Below the pieces are notes generated by a model. That model was not told the origin of the DNA and searched no databases. It worked only from the letters and a program-made list of their open reading frames with translations. Shown piece after piece: positions 52,723-61,491 of a stretch of 64,000 bases of DNA; positions within the stretch are counted from its first letter, which is position 1, and every line of letters starts with the position of its first letter. Source of the DNA: Kitasatospora sp. MMS16-BH015 (GTDB lineage: Bacteria > Actinomycetota > Actinomycetes > Streptomycetales > Streptomycetaceae); NCBI RefSeq assembly GCF_002943525.1, contig NZ_CP025394.1, positions 6,138,001-6,202,000 on the forward strand, in the 5' to 3' direction. The translations under genes were made by a program, and so were the position numbers.

Positions 52723-55515
52723 GTGGAGCAGCACCGCCCTGACCAGCACGGCTACCCCCAGCACTGGGAGGCCGACATCCTGTTGCGCGACGGCGGCACC
52801 GCCCGGATCCGCCCGATCACCGAGGGCGACGCCGAGCGGCTGGTGGAGTTCTACGAGCAGGTCTCGGACCAGTCCAAGTACTTCCGGTTCTTCGCGCCCT
52901 ACCCCCGGCTGAGCGACAAGGACGTCCGCCGCTTCACCCACCACGACTTCGTGAACCGGGTCGGCCTGGCCGTGGTCGTCCGGGACCACTTCATCGCCAC
53001 CGTCCGGTACGACCGGATCGACCCGGACGGGCGGCCCTCGGAGACCGGCACCGACGCCGAGGTGGCCTTCCTGGTGCAGGACGCCCACCAGGGGCGGGGC
53101 GTGGCCTCCGCGCTGCTCGAACACATCGCCGCCTGCGCCCAGGAGCGCGGCATCCGCCGGTTCACCGCCGAGGTGCTGCCGGAGAACCGCAAGATGGTGA
53201 AGGTCTTCACCGACGCCGGCTACACCCAGCGCCGCAGCTTCGCCGACGGCGTGGTGCACCTGGAGTTCGACCTGGAACCCACCGCCGCCTCGCTGGCCGT
53301 GATGCGGGCCCGCGAGCACCGGGCCGAGGCCCGGTCGATCCAGCGGCTGCTGACGCCCCGTTCGGTCGCGGTGCTCGGCGTCTCCCGCCACCCGCAGTCG
53401 GTGGGCCGGGCGCTGCTGCGCGATCTGGCCGACTTCACCGGGCCGGTCTACGCGGTGAACCGCAACGCCGAGCCGGGCACCGACCTGGACGGCCGGCCCA
53501 GCTACCGCTCGCTCCTCGAGATCCCCGGCCCGGTGGACCTCGCGGTGATCGCGGTGCCCGCCGCCGCCGTGCCGGCCGCCGTGGCCGACTGCGGCGCGCA
53601 CGGGGTGCGCGGCCTGGTGGTGGTCACCGCCGGGTACGCCGAGACCGGGCCCGAGGGCCGGGACCGGCAGCGGGCGCTGGTGCGCCAGGCCCGGGCCGCC
53701 GGGATGCGGGTGATCGGCCCGAACGCCTTCGGCCTGCTCAACACCGACCCCGAGCACCGGCTGAACGCCTCGCTCGCCCCGGTGCTGCCCGCGCGCGGCC
53801 CGTTCGGCCTCTTCTGCCAGTCCGGCGCGATCGGCGTCGCCCTGCTCGAGGCCGCGCACCGGCGCGGCCTGGGCGTCTCCTCCTTCGCCTCGGTCGGCAA
53901 CCGGGCCGACGTCTCCGGCAACGACTGGCTCCAGTACTGGGCCGAGGACGAGGCCACCGAGGTGGTGCTGCTCTACCTGGAGTCCTTCGGCAACCCGCGC
54001 AAGTTCACCCGGATCGCCCGCCGGCTGGCCCTGGCCAAGCCGGTCGTGGTGGTCAAGGGAGCCCGGCACACCGGCAGCCTGCCGCCCGGCCACGCCGTCC
54101 AGCCGGCCGCCGGGCGACTGCGCGACGCCACCGTGGACGCGCTCTTCCAGCAGGCCGGGGTGCTCCGGGTGGAGACCATCACCGAGCTGTTCGACACCGG
54201 CGAGCTGCTCGGCTGCCAGCCGCTGCCGGCCGGCGACCGGGTCGCCGTGGTGGGCAACTCCGACTCGCTCGGCCTGCTCACCTACGACGCCTGCCTGAGC
54301 GCCGGGCTGCGCCCGCGCACCCCGGTGGACCTGACCACCGGCGCCACCGGCGAGAACTTCCGGATCGCGCTGGACACCGCCCTCGCCGACCCCGGGGTGG
54401 ACGCGGTGATCGCGGTGGCCATCCCCCCGATCGCCGCCCAGGGCGCCGCCGCCCTGCCCGAGGTGACCAGGCTCACCCAGCCCGTGCTGGGCGCGGACGA
54501 GCCCGAGTTCGCCGAGGCGCTGCTCGAATCCGCCGCCCGGGCCCGGCAGCTCGGCAAGCCGCTGCTGCTCACCCACCTCGCGCTCACCGAGCTGCCCGAG
54601 CGCCTGCGCGCCGGGCGGGTGCCCGCCTACTCCGCCCCCGAGCGCGCCGTGCACGCCCTCGCGCACGCCGTCCGCTACGCCGACTGGCGACGCCGCACCG
54701 CCGAGGCGGAGGAGACCGCCCGGGTGCCCGAGCTCGAGCGCGTCGACGAGCACCGGGCCCGGGTCCTGGTCGAGCGGGCCCTCGGCACCCGGACGGCTGC
54801 CGCTGCCCGGCTGCAGAGCGGCGGTGCCAGGATCACGCTTCCGGAGGACCGGGCGGCCGAGCTGCTCGGCGCCTACGGCATCGAGGTGCTGCCCACCCTG
54901 CCCGCCCCCGACGAGGCCGCCGCGCTGCGGGCCGCCGCCGCGCTCGGCTACCCGGTCGCGCTCAAGGCCACCGCCGAGCGGTTCCGCAATCGGCCCGACC
55001 TCGGCGGCGTGCGGCTGGACCTCACCGGCGAGGCCGGGCTGATCCGGGCCTTCCGCGAGCTGGACCGGCTGCTCGGCGGGGCCGAGCGGGCCAAGCTGGT
55101 GGTGCAGCGGCTCGCCCCGCGCGGGGTGGACACCGTGATCGGCGCCACCGTCGACCCGGCGGTGGGCGCGATCCTCTCGTTCGGACTGGCGGGCGCCCCG
55201 GCCGAACTGCTGGACGACCTCGCGCACCGGCTGATCCCGGCCACCGACCGGGACGTGGCCGCGCTGATCCGCGAGGTGCGGGCCGCCCCGCTGCTGTTCG
55301 GCTGGCGCGGTGCCGCCCCGGTGGACACCGGCGCGCTGGAAGAACTGCTGCTGAGGGTCTCGCGGCTGGTGGACGACCTGCCGGAGGTGGCCTCGGTCGA
55401 CCTGGCCCCCGTGGTGGTCGCCCCGCAGGGCCTCGCGGTGCTCGGCGCCCGGGTGCGGGTCGCACCGCTCCCGGTCCGCAGCGATCTGGGACCGCGCGCC
55501 ATGAGCACGCTGTAA
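52723..55515 (+). CDS. GNAT acetyltransferase fused to ADP-forming acyl-CoA synthetase-like protein (Pat type)
   Basis: This 930-aa multidomain protein has an N-terminal GNAT acetyltransferase (about 20-175, with acetyl-CoA loop QGRGVASALLEH). A CoA-binding Rossmann domain follows (from ~195, SVAVLGVSRHPQSVGRALLR), then succinyl-CoA-ligase-like domains (FCQSGAIGVALLEAAHRRGL, SFASVGNRADVSGNDWLQYW) and a C-terminal ATP-grasp domain (from ~690, LGAYGIEVLPTLPAPDEA, ALKATAERFRNRPDLGGV). This is the Pat-type protein acetyltransferase arrangement, which acetylates lysines of acyl-CoA synthetases. The synthetase part usually acts as a sensor. GTG 52723 lacks a clear ribosome site. Confidence 0.9.
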   Translation: MEQHRPDQHGYPQHWEADILLRDGGTARIRPITEGDAERLVEFYEQVSDQSKYFRFFAPYPRLSDKDVRRFTHHDFVNRVGLAVVVRDHFIATVRYDRIDPDGRPSETGTDAEVAFLVQDAHQGRGVASALLEHIAACAQERGIRRFTAEVLPENRKMVKVFTDAGYTQRRSFADGVVHLEFDLEPTAASLAVMRAREHRAEARSIQRLLTPRSVAVLGVSRHPQSVGRALLRDLADFTGPVYAVNRNAEPGTDLDGRPSYRSLLEIPGPVDLAVIAVPAAAVPAAVADCGAHGVRGLVVVTAGYAETGPEGRDRQRALVRQARAAGMRVIGPNAFGLLNTDPEHRLNASLAPVLPARGPFGLFCQSGAIGVALLEAAHRRGLGVSSFASVGNRADVSGNDWLQYWAEDEATEVVLLYLESFGNPRKFTRIARRLALAKPVVVVKGARHTGSLPPGHAVQPAAGRLRDATVDALFQQAGVLRVETITELFDTGELLGCQPLPAGDRVAVVGNSDSLGLLTYDACLSAGLRPRTPVDLTTGATGENFRIALDTALADPGVDAVIAVAIPPIAAQGAAALPEVTRLTQPVLGADEPEFAEALLESAARARQLGKPLLLTHLALTELPERLRAGRVPAYSAPERAVHALAHAVRYADWRRRTAEAEETARVPELERVDEHRARVLVERALGTRTAAAARLQSGGARITLPEDRAAELLGAYGIEVLPTLPAPDEAAALRAAAALGYPVALKATAERFRNRPDLGGVRLDLTGEAGLIRAFRELDRLLGGAERAKLVVQRLAPRGVDTVIGATVDPAVGAILSFGLAGAPAELLDDLAHRLIPATDRDVAALIREVRAAPLLFGWRGAAPVDTGALEELLLRVSRLVDDLPEVASVDLAPVVVAPQGLAVLGARVRVAPLPVRSDLGPRAMSTL

Positions 55516-55609
55516 CCTTCCTTGGTTGCGCCTGCCAAGGGGCGCTCGATACGCCCGGGAGCGCGGCCACCCGCCCCGCACCCCCGGCGCGGCATGCCAG
55601 GATGGAGCT

Positions 55610-56200
55610 ATGGCGAAGACCGGTACCACCTCGACCCAGGACCTGCGCTCGGCGATCGAGCGCAGCGGCTACTACCCGGCGCTGGTGTCCGAGGCCGTCG
55701 AAGCCGCGATCGGGCCCGAGCCGATCACCTCGTACCTGGTGCACCAGGAGACCACCTTCGACGCCAACGAGGTGCGCCGGCACGTCACCGTGCTGGTGCT
55801 CACCCCGTCCCGCTTCGTGGTCAGCCACACCGACGAGCAGGCCGCCGACGCGACCAGCCCGGTGCCGTACGCCACCACCTCCACCGAGGTGGTCCGGCTG
55901 GACCGGATCGGCTCCGTGGTGCTCAGCCGGATGGTCGCCAACCCCGAGACGTACACCCCCGGCACGCCGCCCCGCGAGGTGGTGCTGACCATCGGCTGGG
56001 GCGCCGTGCAGCGCCTGGACCTGGAGCCGGCCGGCTGCTCCGACCCGAACTGCGAGGCCGACCACGGCTACACCGGTTCGGCCACCGCCGACGACCTGTC
56101 GCTGCGGGTCAGCGAGGCCGGGGACGGCCCGGAGACGGTCGCCCAGGCGCTGGTCTTCGCCCGCGCGCTGTCCGAGGCGACCATCGCCGACCAGGGCTGA
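55610..56200 (+). CDS. DUF5998 family protein
   Basis: This 196-aa cytoplasmic protein begins at ATG 55610 (AGGA 7 nt upstream). Features include the start DLRSAIERSGYYPALVSEAV, RRHVTVLVLTPSRFVVSHTD, REVVLTIGWGAVQRLDLEP and a Cys/His pair in CSDPNCEADHGY that could bind a metal. I recognise the pattern as the actinobacterial DUF5998 family, of unknown function. It ends 8 nt before the phosphodiesterase gene and is probably co-transcribed with it and with the thymidine kinase gene. Confidence 0.82.
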   Translation: MAKTGTTSTQDLRSAIERSGYYPALVSEAVEAAIGPEPITSYLVHQETTFDANEVRRHVTVLVLTPSRFVVSHTDEQAADATSPVPYATTSTEVVRLDRIGSVVLSRMVANPETYTPGTPPREVVLTIGWGAVQRLDLEPAGCSDPNCEADHGYTGSATADDLSLRVSEAGDGPETVAQALVFARALSEATIADQG

Positions 56201-56208
56201 CCGCACCG

Positions 56209-57372
56209 ATGAGCCTCGGTTACGACGCCTTCGAGATCCTCGACCCCGCCTCCGCCCCGGCCCCGGCCTACGGCACCGGCGCGCTCGCCGACCTGCTGCC
56301 CGCCGTGGCGGCCGGGCTCGGCGTGCCCGGGTACACCGCCGGGCTGCCGCTGGAGCCGGCCGACCGGGTCTGCGTCTTCCTGGTCGACGGCATGGGCTGG
56401 GAGCTGATCAGGCGTCACCCCGAGTACGCGCCCTACCTCAACTCGCTCATCGCGCAGGGCGGCCGGGCGATCACCTCGGGCTTCCCCTCCACCACCGCCA
56501 CCTCGCTGGCCTCGGTGGGCACCGGGCTGACCCCCGGCGAGCACGGCCTGGCCGGGTACACCCTGGCGGTGCCCGGCGAGGGCTTCCTGATGAACCAGCT
56601 GCGCTGGCACCCGCAGGTCGACCCCAAGGGCTGGCAGCCGCACCCCACCGTCTTCCAGCGCGCCGACCAGGCCGGGGTGGCCACCTGCCAGGTCTCCTCC
56701 CCGCTCTTCTCGCAGACCCCGCTCACCCAGGTCGCGCTCTCCGGCGGCACCTTCCTCGGCCGCACCACCGGCGAGGAGCGGATGGACCTGGCGGCCCGCT
56801 GGCTGGCCGACCACGACCGGGCGCTCTGCTACACCTACGTCAGCGAGCTGGACGCCGCGGGCCACCGCTTCGGCGTGGACTCGGACGACTGGCGGATGAT
56901 GCTCGACACGGTGGACCGGCTGGTCAAGCGGCTCGCCGAGCAGCTCCCGCCGCGCTCCGCGCTCTACGTCACGGCCGACCACGGCATGATCGACATCGCC
57001 CCCGAGGACCGGATCGACTTCGACGAGGACTGGGAGCTCAGCGCGGGCGTCTCGCTGCTCGGCGGCGAGGGCCGGGCCCGGCACGTCTACGCGGTGCCCG
57101 GCGCGGCGGCCGACGTGTTCACCTGCTGGAGCGAGGTGCTCGGCGACCGGATGTGGGTGGCCACCCGCGACCAGGCGATAGCCGCCGGCTGGTTCGGCCC
57201 GGTGGTCGAGGACCGGGTCTACCACCGGATCGGCGACGTGGTCGCCGCCGCCCGGGACGACATCGCGATCACCGCCTCCCGGCGCGAGCCCGGCGAGTCC
57301 TCGATGATCGGCCTGCACGGGTCGATGACTCCCGTCGAGCAGCTCGTCCCGCTGCTCGAAGTCCGCAGCTGA
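56209..57372 (+). CDS. Alkaline-phosphatase-superfamily nucleotide pyrophosphatase/phosphodiesterase
   Basis: This 387-aa metal-dependent hydrolase has metal and catalytic motifs VCVFLVDGMGWE, FPSTTATSLASVGTG (probable nucleophile Thr), YTYVSELDAAGHRFG and YVTADHGMID. These fit the NPP branch of the alkaline phosphatase superfamily. There is no signal peptide, so unlike secreted relatives it is cytoplasmic. ATG 56209 starts 8 nt after the DUF5998 stop. The substrate is unknown; the adjacent thymidine kinase gene suggests nucleotide metabolism, by context only. Confidence 0.88.
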   Translation: MSLGYDAFEILDPASAPAPAYGTGALADLLPAVAAGLGVPGYTAGLPLEPADRVCVFLVDGMGWELIRRHPEYAPYLNSLIAQGGRAITSGFPSTTATSLASVGTGLTPGEHGLAGYTLAVPGEGFLMNQLRWHPQVDPKGWQPHPTVFQRADQAGVATCQVSSPLFSQTPLTQVALSGGTFLGRTTGEERMDLAARWLADHDRALCYTYVSELDAAGHRFGVDSDDWRMMLDTVDRLVKRLAEQLPPRSALYVTADHGMIDIAPEDRIDFDEDWELSAGVSLLGGEGRARHVYAVPGAAADVFTCWSEVLGDRMWVATRDQAIAAGWFGPVVEDRVYHRIGDVVAAARDDIAITASRREPGESSMIGLHGSMTPVEQLVPLLEVRS

Positions 57373-57405
57373 ACCCCTCTGTACCGAAAGGCCCCCGCTC
57401 CACCC

Positions 57406-58062
57406 ATGGCTGACCTGGTGTTCTTCTCCGGCACGATGGACTGCGGCAAGTCCACCCTCGCGCTCCAGCTGGACCACAACCACGCCGCGCGCGGCCGGCA
57501 GGGCATCATCTTCTCCCGGCACGACCGGGCCGGGGCCTCCACCATCTCCAGCCGGCTGGGCCTGCGGGCCGTCGCGGTGGAGGTGACCGACGCCTTCGAC
57601 TTCCACGCGCACGTGGTCCAGCTACTCTCGGCCGGCGGCAAGGTGGACTACCTGATCTGCGACGAGGCCAACTTCTACGCCGCCGAGCAGGTGGACCAGC
57701 TGGCCCGGGTGGTGGACGAGCTCGGCATCGACGTCTTCACCTTCGGCATCACCACCGACTTCCGCACCCGGCTCTTCCCCGGCTCCCAGCGGCTGATCGA
57801 GCTGGCCGACCGGGTCGAGGTGCTCCAGGTCGAGGCGCTCTGCTGGTGCGGGGCGCGGGCCACCCACAACGCCCGCACGGTCGGCGGGGTGATGGTGGTC
57901 GAGGGCGCCCAGGTGGTGGTCGGCGACATCGCGGTCAGCGAGGGCGAGGTCGGCTACGAGGTGCTCTGCCGGCGCCACCACCGGCGCCGGCTCACCGCCG
58001 CCACCGCCCGGGCCGCGGTGCTCTCCCCGGACGTGCTCCCGTTCGAGGAGCAGCGCAGCTAA
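57406..58062 (+). CDS. tdk: Thymidine kinase
   Basis: This 218-aa type II thymidine kinase phosphorylates thymidine to dTMP with ATP. The P-loop is SGTMDCGKST (8-17), the catalytic acid is in LICDEANFY, and a lasso-domain zinc site is formed by CWCG and the later CRRHH. The middle segment FGITTDFRTRLFPGSQRL is family-typical. ATG 57406 has GAAAGG 14 nt upstream, a loose fit. It is the third gene of a probable DUF5998-phosphodiesterase-tdk operon. Its stop overlaps the stop of the convergent VOC gene by 3 bases or so. Confidence 0.94.
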   Translation: MADLVFFSGTMDCGKSTLALQLDHNHAARGRQGIIFSRHDRAGASTISSRLGLRAVAVEVTDAFDFHAHVVQLLSAGGKVDYLICDEANFYAAEQVDQLARVVDELGIDVFTFGITTDFRTRLFPGSQRLIELADRVEVLQVEALCWCGARATHNARTVGGVMVVEGAQVVVGDIAVSEGEVGYEVLCRRHHRRRLTAATARAAVLSPDVLPFEEQRS

Positions 58063-58802
58063 CCGACCTCCAGCACGCAGAACCGGCCGCCCTGCGGGTC
58101 GGCCAGCCGGGCCATCCGGCCCTGCGGGGTGTCGTGCGGGGCGAGCAGCACCCTGCCCCCCAGCTCCTCGGCCCGGCGGGCCGTCAGTTCGCAGTCGGCG
58201 GTGCCGAAGTGCACCCGCCAGCCCCGGCCCTCGGTGGTGGTGCGGATCGCGGCCACCGGCCGGCCGTCCACCAGCATCCGGGTGGTGCCGTCCGTGCCCG
58301 GGGTCAGCTCCGAGCGGAGCACCGAGCGGTAGAAGGCGGTGGCCGAGGGCTCGTCGGCGGTCAGCAGCTCGTTCCAGGCCGGGGCGCCGGGCTCGCCGGT
58401 CACCTCCCAGCCGAGGTGCTCCTCGCCTTGCCAGAGCCCGAACACCGCACCGGAGAGGTCGGCGGCCAGGGTCAGCCGCCCGGCCCGCTCGGCCTGCAGC
58501 GGGCCCATCGCCACGGTGCCGCCGCTCTCGTGCACCCGCTGGGTCACCTCGTCGGCGCTGTCCACCGAGAAGTACGGCGTCCACCCGACCGAGTGGCCGC
58601 CGCCCGGCGGCGCCTCACCGATCCCGGCGACCTTCGCACCGTGCACCGAGGCCCGCACGTACGCGCCGAGCGGGGTCGGCCCCGGGCCGTACTCCCACCC
58701 GAGCAGGGCGCCGTAGAAGGCCATCGCCCCCTCGTGGTCACTGGTCGTCAGACTCACCCAGCAGGGCGTGCCCTGAGCCAGCCGCACCTTCACCGCAGTC
58801 AT
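58059..58802 (-). CDS. Two-domain VOC (glyoxalase-like) protein
   Basis: This 247-aa protein has two tandem vicinal-oxygen-chelate domains: CWVSLTTSDHEGAMAFYGALL through FGLWQGEE, and APAWNELLTADEPSATAFYR through GRFCVLEV. Similar paired VOC proteins are common in actinobacteria, and most lack a proven reaction. ATG 58802 has AGGAGGT upstream at 6-nt spacing from GGAGG. It is divergent from the sulfurtransferase gene and convergent with tdk, with which its stop overlaps. Confidence 0.88.
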   Translation of the reverse strand: MTAVKVRLAQGTPCWVSLTTSDHEGAMAFYGALLGWEYGPGPTPLGAYVRASVHGAKVAGIGEAPPGGGHSVGWTPYFSVDSADEVTQRVHESGGTVAMGPLQAERAGRLTLAADLSGAVFGLWQGEEHLGWEVTGEPGAPAWNELLTADEPSATAFYRSVLRSELTPGTDGTTRMLVDGRPVAAIRTTTEGRGWRVHFGTADCELTARRAEELGGRVLLAPHDTPQGRMARLADPQGGRFCVLEVG

Positions 58803-58952
58803 CCCGCACCTCCTCGCAGGGGGCCGGTCGACCGGGCCGCCGAGAGCCCCGCGATGATGGTTCCACGTCAAGGGCGCCCGGGGGATGGACCGCGCGGGAA
58901 AGCCTGGCAAAGACCGTACAAAGACCCGTGGACCAGCGGCAGAATGACGCCC

Positions 58953-59786
58953 ATGGACGACACTTCGACCTCCCCGCTGATCACCGTCGCCGAGCTCCGC
59001 CGGGCCCTCGGCTCGGACCACCCGCCGACCCTGCTCGACGTCCGCTACAAGCAGGGCGGCGCCCCCGGCGCGGCCGAGTTCGCGGCCGGCCACCTGCCCA
59101 GCGCGCACTTCGTCGACCTGGACCGCGACCTGGCCGCCCCGCCCGGCAGCGCCGGCCGGCACCCGCTGCCGGACCTGGACGCGTTCGGGGCGGCGATGCG
59201 GCGGGTCGGCGTGAGCGCGGGCCGCACCGTGGTGCTCTACGACGACTGGGTCTCGGCCGCCGCCTCCCGTGCCTGGTGGCTGCTGCGCTGGGCCGGCCAC
59301 ACCGACGTCCGGGTGCTCGACGGTGGCCTGAGCGCCTGGCGCGCCGCCGGCCTCCCGCTGACGGACCACCAGCCCGGCCCCGAGAACGGCGACTTCAAGC
59401 CCGTCGCCGGCCACCTCCCCACCCTGGACGCCGCCGGCACCGCCGCCTTCACCGGCCTCCTGCTCGACGCCCGGGCGGGCGAGCGCTACCGCGGCGAGGT
59501 CGAGCCCTTCGACCCGGCCGCCGGCCACATCCCCGGCGCCGTCAACGCCCCCACCATGGAGAACGTCGGCCCCGACGGCCGCTTCCTCCCCGCCGAGCAG
59601 CTCGCCGAGCGGTTCCGCAGCCTCGGTGTCGGTGAGGGGGAGACGGCCGTCTACTGCGGCTCGGGCGTCACGGCCGCCCACCAGCTGCTGGCCATGGCCG
59701 TCGCCGGCTTCGAGGGCACCCTCTACCCGGGGTCCTGGAGCGAGTGGTGTGCCGATCCGTCACGCCCGGTCGCGACTGGGGCTTAA
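58953..59786 (+). CDS. Rhodanese-type sulfurtransferase
   Basis: This 277-aa two-domain rhodanese has an inactive N-terminal domain (PTLLDVRYKQGG, DWVSAAASRAWWLLRW, VLDGGLSAWRAAG) and a catalytic C-terminal domain with Cys235 in VYCGSGVTA. The CGSGVT loop is that of 3-mercaptopyruvate-type enzymes, while thiosulfate types carry CRxGxT. It moves sulfane sulfur to thiol acceptors or cyanide. The start is ATG 58953; ATG 58944 is in frame and equally plausible, and ribosome-site support is poor for both. Element copy C follows the stop and separates it from the convergent sepH. Confidence 0.92.
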   Translation: MDDTSTSPLITVAELRRALGSDHPPTLLDVRYKQGGAPGAAEFAAGHLPSAHFVDLDRDLAAPPGSAGRHPLPDLDAFGAAMRRVGVSAGRTVVLYDDWVSAAASRAWWLLRWAGHTDVRVLDGGLSAWRAAGLPLTDHQPGPENGDFKPVAGHLPTLDAAGTAAFTGLLLDARAGERYRGEVEPFDPAAGHIPGAVNAPTMENVGPDGRFLPAEQLAERFRSLGVGEGETAVYCGSGVTAAHQLLAMAVAGFEGTLYPGSWSEWCADPSRPVATGA

Positions 59787-59792
59787 ACCACC

Positions 59793-59941
59793 AGGGGCGC
59801 GGGGAACGGCGCGGCCAACCCTGCACTCTGAGTCTGTGTTACGCAGATGCCCACGTGCACTGTCCGTTGACGGTGCAAGTGGGCATCTCTGCGATATGAC
59901 GGGGCGTGCTTCTTCCGCTTCGCGCAGTTCCCCGCGCCCCC
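59793..59941. repeat. Structured interspersed element, copy C (reverse orientation)
   Basis: This is the reverse-orientation partner of copy A (40561). The outer ends are AGGGGCGCGGGGAACGGCG and CGCGCAGTTCCCCGCGCCC. An inner 16-bp hairpin with one mismatch (59845-59860 and 59873-59888) encloses TGTCCGTTGACG, the near-exact complement of the copy A loop. Flanking CTTCTTCCGC and GGCCAACCC blocks also match copy A in reverse. It lies between convergent sulfurtransferase and sepH genes. Confidence 0.88.
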
Positions 59942-59946
59942 AGTGG

Positions 59947-61008
59947 TTACTCGGACTTCTTACGCCGCGAACCGAAGACGATCTCGTCCCAGCTCGGGAC
60001 GGTCGCGCGGCGGCCGGGACGGACGCCGTCGGCCTCGGCCTGACGGTCGGTGGTGCCGACCAGCCGCTCCCGGTGCGGAGCGACAGCCCGCGGCATCAGG
60101 ATGTCCGCGTACGCGGAACCCGCGCCGATGGAGGCCGCCGGGGCGGCCTCTTCGGCCTCGGCCGCCGGGGCGTCCGGGACGGCTTCGACCGCGGGCACGG
60201 CGAGGTTGCCGGGGAAGGCCGGGACCACGTCGAGCAGGCTGGTGAGCGAGTCGAGGTTCTCCGCCGTGGCCTCGCGGCTCTCGCGGACCTCCCGACCGGA
60301 GAGGATCCGGTCGGGCCGCTCGATGCCCTGCATGATCCGGTCGGGCGAGGGCCGCTCGATCATCGGGCGGGACGGCCGGTCCTGGGGCAGGCGGGCGATC
60401 CGCGGGATGAACGGGAAGACCGAGTCCTCCTCGCGCTCCGGGGTCTCCCCGATCAGCGCGCGGGCCTCGTCGTCGTTGGGCTGCACCAGGCGCCGCGGCG
60501 GGTCGTAGGACCAGCTCGCGCTGCGGCCCTCGCCGTCGGCACGGTAGGAGAGGATGACCTCCCAGGTGCCGTCGTCGCGCCGCCAGGAGTCCCAGCGCTC
60601 GGTGTCCTTCTCCGCTCCGCGCAGCGCCAGCCGCTCGGCCACGGCCTCGCCGAGCTGCGGGCCGGTGGACTCGCCGTGGCGGCGGATCGCGGTCTTGCGG
60701 GCCCGCTCGGCCATGAAGGCGCGCTCGGCCAGCACCGGACCCTCGAAGCGGCGGACGCGGTCGACCGAGATGCCGGCGACCTGGGCGACCTCCTCGGCGG
60801 AGGCACCGGCTCGTATCCGCGCCTGGATGTCACGGGGGCGGAGGTGGCTCTCGACCTCGATCTCGATCTGGCCGAGGCGTGGCCGGTCACCGCGGATGGC
60901 GGCGCGCAGCCGCTCGTCGATGGGGAGGGTGTACTCCGTGCTGTCGGCAGCCTTGAGCACCAGCCGTGTGCCGTCGTTGCTGACGGCCACAACCCGCAGT
61001 TCGGGCAC
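59947..61008 (-). CDS. sepH: Cell-division protein SepH
   Basis: This 353-aa actinobacterial division protein promotes FtsZ assembly. The N-terminal DUF3071 domain starts PELRVVAVSNDGTRLVLKA and includes the helix-turn-helix-like segment ASAEEVAQVAGISVDRVRRF and GPVLAERAFMAERARKT. A long, poorly conserved Pro/Ala/Glu-rich region leads to the conserved C-terminal end RATVPSWDEIVFGSRRKK. GTG 61008 follows GGAGG by 5 nt; the open frame continuing to 61296 is not coding-like. Nested palindromes lie ~60-90 nt upstream. It ends 6 nt from element copy C. Confidence 0.95.
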   Translation of the reverse strand: MPELRVVAVSNDGTRLVLKAADSTEYTLPIDERLRAAIRGDRPRLGQIEIEVESHLRPRDIQARIRAGASAEEVAQVAGISVDRVRRFEGPVLAERAFMAERARKTAIRRHGESTGPQLGEAVAERLALRGAEKDTERWDSWRRDDGTWEVILSYRADGEGRSASWSYDPPRRLVQPNDDEARALIGETPEREEDSVFPFIPRIARLPQDRPSRPMIERPSPDRIMQGIERPDRILSGREVRESREATAENLDSLTSLLDVVPAFPGNLAVPAVEAVPDAPAAEAEEAAPAASIGAGSAYADILMPRAVAPHRERLVGTTDRQAEADGVRPGRRATVPSWDEIVFGSRRKKSE

Positions 61009-61491
61009 GGTTACCTCCCGGGTGGTGCCTGCCGACGTCACCTGCGTCGCTGCTCCCGTACTGAGTGTGGCCTGCCCACTCGCGAGTGGCCACAACCTTG
61101 CAGAGTTACCCGGCGTGTCGGGCTTTCGCCCAAGCTCGCCGTTGTGGCACGGTTGCCTGTTTGCCACGTCGCCGGTCGACGTCGCGCCCGGGTGCCCCGG
61201 CCGCCGTCTGATGGACTGTCGACACGGTGACCGAAGGCTCAGGCTCCACGAACAGTACTCCATTCGTGGCATCCGCAGGGGCGGCTCGCCGCTCAAGTCT
61301 GCCGCGATTCACGGGATTCTCAAGGACGCGCACCACAACGGCCGACCTCCGGTCCGTCGACGGTGATCATCTTCACATATATCGACTGCCGAGAACCAGA
61401 TTTTCGACCCTTGTGTCCTTTTTTGTGCACGATGGAGAGTCTTGTACGAGTTGTCGAGGTCTTCTCGACCCCGACCGACCGAGGGATGTTG
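61009..61491. other. 483-nt divergent region between sepH and a membrane-protein gene
   Basis: No gene is supported. It holds nested palindromes at 61066-61094 and CCACGAA-(10 nt)-TTCGTGG at 61246-61269. A markedly AT-rich stretch at 61365-61440 probably contains the promoter of the 61492 gene. GTCGAG-gtctt-CTCGAC at 61453-61469 lies just before that gene's ribosome site. Confidence 0.55.
61066..61094. promoter_or_regulatory. Nested palindromes upstream of sepH
   Basis: CCACTCGCGAGTGG (61076-61089) is a perfect 14-bp palindrome. It is nested in TGTGGCC (61066-61072) and GGCCACA (61088-61094), exact inverse copies that share the last two bases with it. The distance of ~60-85 nt from the sepH start suits an operator or promoter. 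Confidence 0.5.

Noticed and set aside
61009..61296. Longer SepH with a 96-residue N-terminal extension
   Set aside because: GGAGG at 5-nt spacing precedes GTG 61008, which gives the known family start; the extension lacks coding character.
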